This document shows, one piece after another, positions 41,886 to 50,841 of a stretch of DNA of 64,000 nt. Numbering within the stretch: the stretch's first letter is position 1; each line of letters begins with the position of its first letter. The notes beneath the pieces were generated by a model. It searched no databases and was not told the origin of the DNA. It worked only from the letters and a program-made list of their open reading frames with translations. Origin of the DNA: an uncultured Clostridia bacterium (GTDB lineage Bacteria > Bacillota > Clostridia > Oscillospirales > Ruminococcaceae); NCBI GenBank assembly GCA_945829235.1, contig CALZUA010000008.1, positions 1 through 64,000 on the forward strand, given 5' to 3'. The position numbers and the translations under genes are program-made.

Positions 41886-42632
41886 TCAGTTTCCCTTGAC
41901 GTATCCGCCAAGCTTTGCTTTCAGCGCGAGCGTTGCCTTTGAGTGGATTTGGCAAACGCGCCCCTCGGACACGCCGAGTGCCTTTGCGATATCGGAATAT
42001 TTGAGATTTTTGTAATAATAGAGCGTGATAACCTGCCGCTCCTTTTCAGCAAGCTCGTTCACGGCGTCCGCGACAACCCTTCGCATTTCGTTGTGCAAAA
42101 GCTCGCGGTCAACGCCGCTGTCCTTGATTGACGGCTCGTCGATGTTGTCCTCATACAAAAGTTCCTCGAAAGAGAGCGTGATTGTGCCCGAACACTCAGC
42201 CATCATCTTGAGCATTTTCTCCTCGTCCATACCCATTTGCGCGGCAAGCTCGGAATTTGTGGGCGCTCTCCCATTTAAATTATACAACATAGAATTGGCT
42301 TTGTCAAGAGCCTTGGCAAATTTCCTCACATTGCGCGGAATCCAGTCCTGCTTTCGGAGGAAATCGATGATAGCGCCGCGGATTTTTATGCTTGCGTAGG
42401 TCTCGAATTTCGCGCCGCGGTCGGGGGAAAAGCTCTCGATTGCGTCCATCAGCGCGATTACGCCCTCGTTTATCACATCGTCCACGTCGCCCGATTTTAT
42501 GTACATATTTCGCATCGAGAGGGCAACCGTGCGCACCAAGCCCATATTTTGCAGGACAATTTCGTTGCGCAGGGCGATATCGCGGTTTTGCTGATACAAA
42601 GCAACCCGTTCAGCATTATTCGTTTCGGACAA
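41886..42632 (-). CDS. fliA: flagellar sigma factor sigma-28 (SigD/FliA)
   Basis: A 248-aa group 3 sigma factor. Region 2 (VDDVINEGVIALMDAIESFSPDRGAKFETYASIKIRGAIIDFLRKQDW), region 3 and region 4 (ALGVSEGRVCQIHSKATLALK) are intact. It directs late flagellar and chemotaxis genes. The likely start is TTG with GGGGGTG upstream. 11 bp before the first rod gene. Confidence 0.93.
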   Translation of the reverse strand: MSETNNAERVALYQQNRDIALRNEIVLQNMGLVRTVALSMRNMYIKSGDVDDVINEGVIALMDAIESFSPDRGAKFETYASIKIRGAIIDFLRKQDWIPRNVRKFAKALDKANSMLYNLNGRAPTNSELAAQMGMDEEKMLKMMAECSGTITLSFEELLYEDNIDEPSIKDSGVDRELLHNEMRRVVADAVNELAEKERQVITLYYYKNLKYSDIAKALGVSEGRVCQIHSKATLALKAKLGGYVKGN

Positions 42633-42759
42633 CTTGTATCACCCCCGAAGCTCTCTTTTTATCCTATCTGTAATTTTTCGTTAACCAACTTTTTGTCGAG
42701 CACCGAACAGTTGTGCTCTGAAACAAATTTCTGCCGTTAACCGAGCACCGTTCACCCCA

Positions 42760-42783
42760 CAAACCGCGCTGTTGAGCCAAATT
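42760..42783. repeat. dispersed 24-bp repeat copy
   Basis: CAAACCGCGCTGTTGAGCCA followed by AATT, an exact core copy. It lies in the 174-bp gap between fliA and flhA, flanked by CCGAGCACCGTTCACC and TTCACCGAGCGCCG near-repeats. Confidence 0.8.
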
Positions 42784-42806
42784 TGCATTGTTCACCGAGC
42801 GCCGAC

Positions 42807-44894
42807 TCACATCGTTCTCACGCCGAGCGAAATATTTCCGATAGCCTGAATTTGCGCGGACGCGTCAATTTCGCTGTATGACAGCACCGTGATGTTCTGA
42901 ATAAACTGTTCCGTGAGCTTTTTGAAGTAAATTCTGACAACCGGCGAGGTCAAAATTATTACAGTCGGTATAACGTCCTTGATTTTGTCGATTTCCTCGT
43001 TGGTTGCCGCGACAATGCTCTGGATAACGTCCGGCGGCATAGCGAGGTAGCTTCCTTGGTCGTTTTTCTTGACCGAGCTTACAATCATATCCTCAATCTG
43101 CGTGTCAAGCGTGATTACGCGCAGGCTGTTCGCCTCGGCGAAGCGGTGCGTAATCGTGCGCTTGAGCGACTGCCGAACGTACTCGGTCGCGATATCTATG
43201 TCCTTGAGAACGTTCGTGTGGTCGCCGAGAGTTTCCAGAATTGTTTCCATATCGCGAATCGGGATACCCTCTTTGAGCAGGTTTGCCAATACTTTCTGTA
43301 AATATCCAACAGATATAACTTTCGGTATAATATCATCAACAACAATCGGGTTGGTTTTCTTGACATTTTCAATCATCGTGTTGACGTCCTGACGCGAGAG
43401 TAACTCGTGCGCGTAGCGCTTCATAATCTCGCTCCAGTGCGTTATCATAACAGAAACGGGGTCGATGAGCGTGTAGCCCGCGACATCCGCCATAATTTTC
43501 TTGTCCTCGGAAATCCACTTTGCCGGCAACCCGAACGCGGGTTCAACCGTGTCGATACCCTCAATCGGAGTCGTGACATCGCCGCTGTCGAGCGCGAGAT
43601 AGTGGTCAACGAGAATTTCGCCGCGCGCAACCTCCTCGCCCTTTATCTTAATAATGTACATATTCGGGTTGATTTCGGGGTTGTCGGTCATTCGCACGGA
43701 CGGGATAACCATACCCATATCCATCGCGAACTGTTTTCGGAAAATAACCACGCGGTCGATGAAATTACCGCCGCTCTTCTCGTCAACCAGCCGCAAAAGG
43801 CTGTAACCGAACTCCATTTCAATCGGCTCGACATTCAACAGCTTGAAAACGTTGTCGATATCGCGGTAATAGTCGTTGTCGGTTTTCGGCTTTTCAAGCT
43901 CCTCCTGCTCGGCTTTCGCGCGCTGAGCAAGCTCGAGCTGGGCCATTTTTTTCTTGTTTCTGTCGAGAAAAATCGCCGCGACAATGAGCAAAACGCCCAG
44001 AATAAGCAGAACAAAGCTCGGGAATCCGGGGATAAGCATCATCACGATAACCACAATTCCCGCGATTAACAGCACGAACGGTTGCGCGGTGAACTGCGAT
44101 TTGATGTCGTTTATCAGGCTGTCCTCGGAGGCGGCGCGGGTGACAATCATACCCGTTGCCACGGAAATCAGCAGTGACGGTATCTGCGAGCACAAGCCGT
44201 CGCCGACGGTTGCGAGGGAGTAGGTGTTCAAAATCGTGTTGAAATCGCCGCCGCCCTGCACCATACCGATGATAACACCACCGATAAGGTTGACGAGCGT
44301 GGTGATGATGGACATAATCGCGTCGCCCTTAACGAACTTCGTGGCACCGTCCATTGAGCCGTAGAAATCTGCCTCGCGCTGAATGTTGTTGCGGCGCTTT
44401 TTCGCCTGTTCCTCGTTGATAAGACCGGAGTTCAAATCCGCGTCAATCGCCATCTGCTTACCGGGCATCGCGTCCAGCGTAAAACGAGCCGCAACCTCCG
44501 ATACACGCTCGGAGCCTTTGGTGATAACGATAAAGTTCACAAGTACGATGATTATGAATATCAGGAAGCCGACAATCGCGTTTCCGCCCATAACGAAGTT
44601 ACCGAACGCCTTGATAACCTCGCCCGCGTAGCCGCTTGTGAGGATACCGCGCGTTGTGGAGATGTTCAGCGATAGTCGGAGCACCGTTGTTATCAGCAAA
44701 ACGGTCGGGAAGACCGAGAACTCAAGCGCTTCCTTGATAAACATCGTCATAACGAGGATTATCAGGGAGAGCGAGATGTTGAGCATTATCATAAAATCCA
44801 GCAACCACGAGGGAAGCGGGATAATAATTGCCAGCACAATAAAGATGATGAACAGCACCATAGAGTTGCTCAAAATCTTGCGTATCATACTCAA
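42807..44894 (-). CDS. flhA: flagellar biosynthesis protein FlhA
   Basis: A 695-aa export-gate protein. Eight or so N-terminal membrane segments (1-330) carry the conserved loop TKGSERVSEVAARFTLDAMPGKQMAIDADLNSG. The large cytoplasmic domain binds chaperone-substrate complexes. The start is TTG at 44894, about 10 nt after AAGGAGGTGA; the ATG two codons later is too far from it. flhF and flhG, normally next, are absent. Confidence 0.95.
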   Translation of the reverse strand: MSMIRKILSNSMVLFIIFIVLAIIIPLPSWLLDFMIMLNISLSLIILVMTMFIKEALEFSVFPTVLLITTVLRLSLNISTTRGILTSGYAGEVIKAFGNFVMGGNAIVGFLIFIIIVLVNFIVITKGSERVSEVAARFTLDAMPGKQMAIDADLNSGLINEEQAKKRRNNIQREADFYGSMDGATKFVKGDAIMSIITTLVNLIGGVIIGMVQGGGDFNTILNTYSLATVGDGLCSQIPSLLISVATGMIVTRAASEDSLINDIKSQFTAQPFVLLIAGIVVIVMMLIPGFPSFVLLILGVLLIVAAIFLDRNKKKMAQLELAQRAKAEQEELEKPKTDNDYYRDIDNVFKLLNVEPIEMEFGYSLLRLVDEKSGGNFIDRVVIFRKQFAMDMGMVIPSVRMTDNPEINPNMYIIKIKGEEVARGEILVDHYLALDSGDVTTPIEGIDTVEPAFGLPAKWISEDKKIMADVAGYTLIDPVSVMITHWSEIMKRYAHELLSRQDVNTMIENVKKTNPIVVDDIIPKVISVGYLQKVLANLLKEGIPIRDMETILETLGDHTNVLKDIDIATEYVRQSLKRTITHRFAEANSLRVITLDTQIEDMIVSSVKKNDQGSYLAMPPDVIQSIVAATNEEIDKIKDVIPTVIILTSPVVRIYFKKLTEQFIQNITVLSYSEIDASAQIQAIGNISLGVRTM

Positions 44895-45121
44895 ATCTGC
44901 CGTTCACCTCCTTGAAAGATTTGCGAAACTGCGGGAAATTTCCCGTCAAATTGTATAAAAAGCGCTGTATTTTTTGTGAAATTATACAAACAGCGTGTTA
45001 TCAGAAATACCAAGCAATTTGCCCTTGAAGCCGCTCTTAATCGAGCATTGCAAGCGATATCGAGCGAATATCTCGTTAAATTGCACAAAACCGCGCCAAA
45101 AACTTTGTTCAACCGCACAAA

Positions 45122-46186
45122 TCACGCGTGCAAAATCTTGCCTTTCGCCTTATATACAACGGTCAGCACCTCGGCAACCGCGTCGTACAGCTCATAAGGT
45201 ATCTCCCGCCCCAAATCAACCTGAGCGTAAAGCGCACGGGCGAGCGGCGGGTTTTCGATGCACATAACATCGTGGTTTTCCGCGATATCGACAATCCGCA
45301 TTGCGAGAAAATCCTTACCCTTTGCGACAACCTGCGGCGCTCGGTTCTTGTCCTGGTCGTAGCGCAACGCAACCGCATAGTGCGTAGGGTTACGGATAAC
45401 AACGTCCGCGCTCGGCACGTCCTGCATCATGCGCCGCTGTGCCATTTGTTGCTGACGTTGCTTGATTTTGGACTTGACCTGCGGGTCGCCTTCCATTTGC
45501 TTGAACTCTTCCTTGACCTCTTGTTTGGACATCTTGAGCTTTTTCTCAAACTGCCACCACTGAAAGAGGAAATCCGCCGCCGCGACAAAGACCAGCATTA
45601 TGCAAATCAGCATAACAAGGTCGTAAATCGACAGCGCCGCGTACGCAAGCCCCTGCATAACGCCCGCGTCCATCAGCGCGAGAATTTTCGGTAACCGCGC
45701 GGCAATCTCGTTGTAAATCATCACGCCGACAACGATTACCTCGATAAGCCCCTTTAAAATGCCGACAATCGATTGTAGCGAGAACATTTTCTTGATACCC
45801 GCCAACGGATTCAGCCGCGAGAATTTCGGCTTGAGCGCCTTCATCGTGAACAGACCTTTTGTCTGCGCAATTGTCGGCAAAATGCCCAAAATCATTGCCA
45901 CGGCGCAAATCGGTCCGACAACGATAACGAAAAGCGTCATCATATCGACGATAAGCGGCATTATGTTGTCGGGAGTAACGGCGTAGGTTGCCGACTCCTC
46001 GTAGACGTTTTGGGTGTACGCGAGGATACTCTTCATAAAGAAGCCTGCCAACAGCCGCACCGCCGAGAAAATTCCCAGCACGGAAACCGCTGTGACAACC
46101 TCTTTCGACTGAAGGACGTTGCCCTCTTTACGTTGGTCGCGCCGCTTTTTCGGCGTGGCTTTTTCGGTTTTTTCTTCACCCGCCAA
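45122..46186 (-). CDS. flhB: flagellar biosynthesis protein FlhB
   Basis: A 354-aa export switch protein. It opens with EKTEKATPKKRRDQRKEGN, has four membrane segments (about 30-215), and contains the self-cleaving NPTH at 266-269, followed by HYAVALRYDQD. Cleavage switches secretion from hook to filament substrates with FliK. The start is TTG with GGTGGTGAG upstream. Confidence 0.94.
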   Translation of the reverse strand: MAGEEKTEKATPKKRRDQRKEGNVLQSKEVVTAVSVLGIFSAVRLLAGFFMKSILAYTQNVYEESATYAVTPDNIMPLIVDMMTLFVIVVGPICAVAMILGILPTIAQTKGLFTMKALKPKFSRLNPLAGIKKMFSLQSIVGILKGLIEVIVVGVMIYNEIAARLPKILALMDAGVMQGLAYAALSIYDLVMLICIMLVFVAAADFLFQWWQFEKKLKMSKQEVKEEFKQMEGDPQVKSKIKQRQQQMAQRRMMQDVPSADVVIRNPTHYAVALRYDQDKNRAPQVVAKGKDFLAMRIVDIAENHDVMCIENPPLARALYAQVDLGREIPYELYDAVAEVLTVVYKAKGKILHA

Positions 46187-46339
46187 AAAATCTCACCACC
46201 AAAAAATCAATCGGGCACTCACCATAAATCTATTCAATACCTCGCGGATTTTCACCGCAAAGTGTGGTTTTCGTTACATATTTCTTGCGATTTTTCTCGG
46301 CAACTTGTGCCGCTTCGCAAAGCCACGCAAAATTCCTCG

Positions 46340-46363
46340 CAAACCGCGCTGTTAAGCGAAATT
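46340..46363. repeat. dispersed 24-bp repeat copy
   Basis: CAAACCGCGCTGTTAAGCGA followed by AATT, two bases from the core, in the 205-bp flhB-fliR gap just downstream of fliR in transcription order. Confidence 0.75.
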
Positions 46364-46391
46364 CGCGTTGTTCACCCGCTAACGCTTGCCG

Positions 46392-47168
46392 CTACACGAA
46401 GCCTTGAACTAAGCCGTTCAGGTTCTCGAACATAATCCCCGTAACGTCCTCCATAAATTCGGAAACAACGGGCGCGCTCGCCGCGAGAACAATGAACCCG
46501 ACCAGCATTTTTATCTGAATATTCAGCACAAAAACGTGGATTGTCGGCACTGCCTTCATCAGTACGCCGATGCAGAACTCCGAAATCAGCGATGCCGCGA
46601 TAATGGGCATCGCGAGCTTTAAGCCCAGCGTCAGCACCGTTTCAAAATATTTCACCATAATGTACGCGATGTTTATATTGAAACTGCCGAAGCCCATCGG
46701 AATGGACTCGTAGCTCACACTGAACAGCTCGATATAGCTTTTGTGTGCGCCGACTGCGAAAAAATACAGAATATACCAGTAGCTGTAAAAATTCGTGGTA
46801 AGACCTGCGTTTCCGAAAGTCGGGTCGTAGCTTTTCGCCATTGACAGACCGAGTTGCATATCGGTGACCTCGCCCGCCATCGAGAAGATTTGGAGCATCA
46901 GGTTGACGAAAAATCCGAGCACCGCGCCCACGAGCAACTCCTTGCCCAAGTCAAACGCGAACGGAAAAAAGCCGTTCGGGAGCTTATAGTCGAAGTTTCC
47001 CGCGGTTGTCATCACCAGCGCGAGAGCCATTGACGCGCCCGCCTTGACGATGTTCGGGACACCGCGCCGCGCGAAAATGGGGTTGAACGTGAAAATGCCC
47101 GTCACCCGCGCCAGAACCATTATAAAAACTATGAAATTCGTTTGTATCGCGGTCCAGACCTCAGACAT
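46392..47168 (-). CDS. fliR: flagellar biosynthetic protein FliR
   Basis: A 258-aa membrane protein with about six segments, part of the FliPQR export gate. It has RVTGIFTFNPIFARRGVPNIVKAG at the N-terminus and a SEFCIGVLMKAVPTIHVF region near 180-200. GGTGAGGGAAG precedes ATG. A tandem repeat block separates it from fliQ. Confidence 0.93.
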   Translation of the reverse strand: MSEVWTAIQTNFIVFIMVLARVTGIFTFNPIFARRGVPNIVKAGASMALALVMTTAGNFDYKLPNGFFPFAFDLGKELLVGAVLGFFVNLMLQIFSMAGEVTDMQLGLSMAKSYDPTFGNAGLTTNFYSYWYILYFFAVGAHKSYIELFSVSYESIPMGFGSFNINIAYIMVKYFETVLTLGLKLAMPIIAASLISEFCIGVLMKAVPTIHVFVLNIQIKMLVGFIVLAASAPVVSEFMEDVTGIMFENLNGLVQGFV

Positions 47169-47199
47169 CTTCCCTCACCTAAATTTTTTTGCAGACTTT

Positions 47200-47303
47200 T
47201 AACCCGCGCTGTTGAGCCAAATTTGCCGCGTTCAACAAGCAAACCGCGCTGTTGAGCTAAATTCGCCGTGTTCGACCGACAAACCGCGCTGTTAAGCCAA
47301 ATT
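47200..47303. repeat. three tandem copies of the dispersed repeat (40-bp period)
   Basis: Copies at about 47200-47223, 47240-47263 and 47280-47303. The unit is AAACCGCGCTGTTGAGCCAA, then ATTTGCCGCGTTCAACAAGC. Within a unit TGTTGA and TCAACA can pair, so a short hairpin is possible. They fill most of the 148-bp fliQ-fliR gap. Confidence 0.85.
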
Positions 47304-47316
47304 CGCCGAAAACATT

Positions 47317-47589
47317 CTATGTAATGGGCAACCCAGCCATTTTATCGAAAATCATATTGACGAAATCGATGGTTTCGTTTATCATCCACGGTGCGAGGAA
47401 AAACAGCGTAAGTCCCACGGCAACCGCTTTCGGCGCGAACGAAATTGTCTGCTCGTGAACCTGCGTTGCCGCCTGCAAAATCGCGATGACAAGTCCGACA
47501 ATCATTGCCACAATCAGCACCGGCAACGCCAGCTTGAGCGCCAGCATTATCGCCGCCTGAAGTATCTCCATTACATCATCTTGCGTCAT
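47317..47589 (-). CDS. fliQ: flagellar biosynthetic protein FliQ
   Basis: A 90-aa protein with two membrane segments (about 13-38 and 52-72), normal for FliQ. QAATQVHEQTISFAPKAVAVGLTLFF is the family signature. GTAAGGAAGTG upstream of ATG; directly after fliP (17-bp gap). Confidence 0.94.
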   Translation of the reverse strand: MTQDDVMEILQAAIMLALKLALPVLIVAMIVGLVIAILQAATQVHEQTISFAPKAVAVGLTLFFLAPWMINETIDFVNMIFDKMAGLPIT

Positions 47590-47606
47590 AAATCCACTTC
47601 CTTACG

Positions 47607-48566
47607 CTACCAGTTGTAGCTCGAAACGAGGCTTCCTATCATCAAATTCCAGCCGTCCGCTAGCACGAAAACCAGTATCTTGAACGGCATCGAAATCATC
47701 GCCGGCGGTAGCATCATCATACCCATTGACATCAGCGTTGAGCCGACCACAATATCTATTATCAAGAACGGGAGGAATATCATAAATCCCATCTGGAACG
47801 CACGTTTCAGCTCGCTTATGATGAACGATGGAATTATCGTCGAGAGCGGCAACTCCGTCTGCTTGTACTCATCGGTAAGCTCGGTTCCCTCGGGAATTTC
47901 GGTTTTCGAGAGCTTTATGAAGAACTCAAGGTCATCGTTGGACGTTTGCTTGAGCATAAACCGTTTCAGCGGCACGCTTGCGGTTTCGAGCGCCTCTTCC
48001 GTGGTGATTTTCTCGTTGACGTAGGGCTGATAAGCCGTGTCGTTAATCTCGGCGAACACGGGTGCCATAATGAAAATCGTGAGGAAAAGCGCAATTCCCG
48101 TGAGCACCATATTCGGCGGGGTGTTTTGCGTCTGCATCGCGCTTCGCAGGAAGCCGAGCACGATGACGATGCGCATAAAGCAGGTCATCATTATCAGCAA
48201 CGACGGCGCAAGGGCAATGAGCGTGAGCAGGATAATAATTTCGAGCGGTTGCGACGCGTCCACACCGATAACCTCTTGCAAAACCGATGAACCCGGCGTC
48301 CCGACGCTTGTTGCCCCGTTATCGACGTAATCGCCGGGCTTCGCGGTTGAACCCGAGGTGTCCGAGGTGTTTGATGTATTCGAGGTATCGCTTGTCGCGG
48401 AGGAATTGTCGCTTGTAACCGCGCTTTGCGAGGAATTTCCGCTTTCCGCGGAAGCCGCATACGCCGACAATCCGCACGCCAGCGCAATCAGCACCGCCGA
48501 CAGTAAAAACGACGCGAAAAACCTGAGGACAAGCTTCTTATCCGCATTAAATAAGCGTTTTAACAA
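47607..48566 (-). CDS. fliP: flagellar biosynthetic protein FliP
   Basis: About 319 aa. A signal peptide is followed by a Ser/Thr/Asp-rich low-complexity stretch of about 45 residues (SATSDTSNTSNTSDTSG) unusual for FliP. The normal export-gate core follows: LEIIILLTLIALAPSLLIMMT, FLRSAMQTQNTPPNMVLTGIALFLT, and DIVVGSTLMSMGMMMLPP. The TTG at 48566, 8 nt after AGGAG, is preferred; a GTG at 48575 overlapping the fliO stop gives three more residues. Confidence 0.92.
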   Translation of the reverse strand: MLKRLFNADKKLVLRFFASFLLSAVLIALACGLSAYAASAESGNSSQSAVTSDNSSATSDTSNTSNTSDTSGSTAKPGDYVDNGATSVGTPGSSVLQEVIGVDASQPLEIIILLTLIALAPSLLIMMTCFMRIVIVLGFLRSAMQTQNTPPNMVLTGIALFLTIFIMAPVFAEINDTAYQPYVNEKITTEEALETASVPLKRFMLKQTSNDDLEFFIKLSKTEIPEGTELTDEYKQTELPLSTIIPSFIISELKRAFQMGFMIFLPFLIIDIVVGSTLMSMGMMMLPPAMISMPFKILVFVLADGWNLMIGSLVSSYNW

Positions 48567-48571
48567 TTTCC

Positions 48572-49069
48572 TCACTCCTGATTTTTGTAATTTTCGCTGT
48601 CGTTTTGGTTGGTTTTTTCGTCATTTTTGACAACATCGCCGACATTTTCTTGTTGATCTTGACGATTTTCATTTTCGTCAACTTTCACAGTATCGAGCGT
48701 AACTTTTGGTTGATTTTCACCATTATCGAGATTAGCCGCCTTTTTTTTGCCGAGAATTGACTTAAAGCTCTCGGTAAATGTCGGGAAATTTTGCCTGTCC
48801 GCCTGCTTTGCAACGAGCTGTTCCTCGGTTTCATCGAGGTCGCAGATTTTCTCGGCGCTCTGCGAGGTCACGCCGAGCAACATACATTTCCCGCAGACGC
48901 TCACGATGAGGAGCATCTTGTCCGGTCCGAGGTTAACGCGCTCGAGCACCTTCAGATGCCGCGAATCCGTGAGGGTTACTCTTGCGTTGAACTTCTTCAT
49001 AACCCAAAAAATCACGAAGACCAGCGCCAAAACGCCTATCAGCGCCATTATCATCTGAAAGTAATTCAT
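48572..49069 (-). CDS. fliO: flagellar biosynthetic protein FliO
   Basis: A 165-aa protein with one N-terminal membrane segment (about 5-25), then the short FliO fold (LKVLERVNLGPDKMLLIVSVCGKCMLLGVTSQS) and a long charged, Asn/Asp/Gln-rich tail (about 100-165). FliO helps assemble the FliP ring. Position between cheY and fliP supports the call despite low family conservation. Confidence 0.88.
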   Translation of the reverse strand: MNYFQMIMALIGVLALVFVIFWVMKKFNARVTLTDSRHLKVLERVNLGPDKMLLIVSVCGKCMLLGVTSQSAEKICDLDETEEQLVAKQADRQNFPTFTESFKSILGKKKAANLDNGENQPKVTLDTVKVDENENRQDQQENVGDVVKNDEKTNQNDSENYKNQE

Positions 49070-49169
49070 AGAAAACCTCGAAAAATCCCAAATATTTGCA
49101 CATCTGGCATAATTTGCCTGAAAAATCTCCTAAAAAGCCCGCTTTTTTTGCCAACATTAAAACTGAAAA

Positions 49170-49193
49170 GAGGCGGGAGCAATGCCCCGCCTG
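49170..49193 (-). terminator. possible attenuating hairpin between cheY and fliO
   Basis: AGGCGGG (49171-49177) and CCCGCCT (49186-49192) form a 7-bp stem after the cheY stop, with CTTTTC following on the minus strand. The weak T run suggests partial termination inside the cluster. Confidence 0.5.
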
Positions 49194-49210
49194 ATGAATA
49201 TGTAGAGGAA

Positions 49211-49573
49211 TCAGCCGAGAACCTTTTTCACAGTCTGGAGAATTCTGTCCGCCTTGAAGGGCTTTACGATGAAGTCGAGCGCGCCGAGCTTGATTGCCTC
49301 GACAACCATCGCTTCCTGTCCCATTGCAGAGCACATAACAACCTTCGCCATCGGGTCGCCCGCCTTAATGTCCTTGAGCGCGTCGATACCGGTTTTATTC
49401 GGCATCGTGATGTCCATAATAACCAAATCGGGTTTCTCGGACGCGTAAACGTCGCAGGCAATCGCGCCGTCCGCCGCCTCGATTATGTTGGTGTAACCGT
49501 TTTTGGTGAGGGTATCTTTGATGAGCATTCTCATAAATGCCGCGTCGTCTACGAGTAAAATCTTCTTGTCCAT
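49211..49573 (-). CDS. cheY: chemotaxis response regulator CheY
   Basis: A 120-aa single-domain receiver. Acidic pair D9-D10, phospho-acceptor D54 (VIMDITMP), the Ser of VVMCSAMG and Lys near 103 (IVKPF) are all in place. CheY-P binds FliM/FliY at the switch. AAGGAGAG upstream. It lies between fliY and fliO as in Bacillus. Confidence 0.95.
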   Translation of the reverse strand: MDKKILLVDDAAFMRMLIKDTLTKNGYTNIIEAADGAIACDVYASEKPDLVIMDITMPNKTGIDALKDIKAGDPMAKVVMCSAMGQEAMVVEAIKLGALDFIVKPFKADRILQTVKKVLG

Positions 49574-49622
49574 GATATTCTCTCCTTAAAATAATATTAG
49601 GGATAATTTAAACCGTTATCGG

Positions 49623-50828
49623 TTATTCTTTGCCAAGACTGTCCATAAACTTCGACTTGACAATTTCGGTAATTCTCACAGCGAAATTATCGTCGATAAC
49701 CACAACATCGCCTCTCGCGATAAGGTTTCCGTTTACGACAACGTCAACGGGTGCGCCGGCTTGCCGCTCAAGCTCGATGATAGTTCCCTGAGTGAACTCG
49801 AGGATATCCTTGACCTTGCGCTTTGCCGAGCCGATTTCAACGCTTATTTCAAGCGGTACGCCCATCAGCAGTTTCAGGTTATCCTTCTGGTCTGCGGGGA
49901 TACCGAAGTCCATCGCATCGAATTGGTGGAGCTGTGCGTCCTGAACGTTAACCGGCGGCACGGGCGGCGGATAAGCGCCATAAGCCGCATACGGGTTCGG
50001 ATAACCATAGCCTCCCTGCGGTGGATAACCGCCCTGCGGGTACTGCGGCATCTGCCCGTACATCATTGACGGGTCGGGCATCGGCTGTTGTGGCATACCC
50101 ATCGGTTGTTGCGGAGCAACCTGTGGTTGAGCAACCGGTTGCTGAGCCGCCGCGGGAGCGGGTGTAGAAGCCGCTGTTGCCGCGGGAGCACTTGCCGTGT
50201 CCTCCGAGCCGTCGTCCGAGGAGAATTTGTCCATCATCTTGCCGGAAAGCGTTTTTGCAAGCTCCAGCGAGAGCACGGACATAAACTCCGACTCCATAAC
50301 GCCGTCAACCGTGAGCTTGAACGTAACCGCAACAACGGTCGAATCAAGCGGCATCTCGCACAAATCGCCAAACTTTGTCTGCTCGATTATGTAGGGTGTC
50401 GGCACCGAGATGTCAACCTTAACTCCCAGCAAATCCGAGAGCGCCGTTGCAGACGCGCCCATCATCTGGTTCATAATCTCGCTTACTGCGGAGATGTTCA
50501 GCTCATCGAACTCGAAATTCGGGTCGATAACAAGCGGGTTGCCGAGGAGCTGATTCAGTATAAGCTGAACGTCGTTTTGCTTGAGCACCATCATATTGAG
50601 GCCGGTAATGCCCTCAACATAGACGATTTTAACGCAGATAGCGGGTTCGAGGTTGTCATAATTCAAGTCCCCGACCTTAACTACGTTGACCTGCGGAGTG
50701 GTAATCCAAGTTTTTGCATTGAGCAGCTCGCTTACCGCCGTCGCCGCCGAGCCCATACTTATATTGAGTATTTCGCCGACCGCGTCGATTTCATACGAGT
50801 TAAACTCGATGTTCTCGTCATTAGCCAT
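49623..50828 (-). CDS. fliY: flagellar switch and CheY-P phosphatase protein FliY
   Basis: A 401-aa fusion. Residues about 8-200 form a CheC-like domain with two Glu-Asn motifs (EILNISMGSAATAVSELL and EIMNQMMGASATALSDLL). Then comes a Pro/Gln/Gly/Tyr-rich linker of about 90 residues. The C-terminal FliN/SpoA domain (about 320-401) has LLMGVPLEISVEIGSAKRKVKDILEF and LIARGDVVVIDDNFAVRITEI. It acts in the C-ring and removes CheY-P there. Confidence 0.95.
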   Translation of the reverse strand: MANDENIEFNSYEIDAVGEILNISMGSAATAVSELLNAKTWITTPQVNVVKVGDLNYDNLEPAICVKIVYVEGITGLNMMVLKQNDVQLILNQLLGNPLVIDPNFEFDELNISAVSEIMNQMMGASATALSDLLGVKVDISVPTPYIIEQTKFGDLCEMPLDSTVVAVTFKLTVDGVMESEFMSVLSLELAKTLSGKMMDKFSSDDGSEDTASAPAATAASTPAPAAAQQPVAQPQVAPQQPMGMPQQPMPDPSMMYGQMPQYPQGGYPPQGGYGYPNPYAAYGAYPPPVPPVNVQDAQLHQFDAMDFGIPADQKDNLKLLMGVPLEISVEIGSAKRKVKDILEFTQGTIIELERQAGAPVDVVVNGNLIARGDVVVIDDNFAVRITEIVKSKFMDSLGKE

Positions 50829-50841
50829 CAGTAGATTTACC

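Noticed and set aside
36427-47303. CRISPR array formed by the 24-bp repeats
   Set aside because: Repeats are dispersed between genes, mostly single, with unequal and related spacers, and no cas genes are present.
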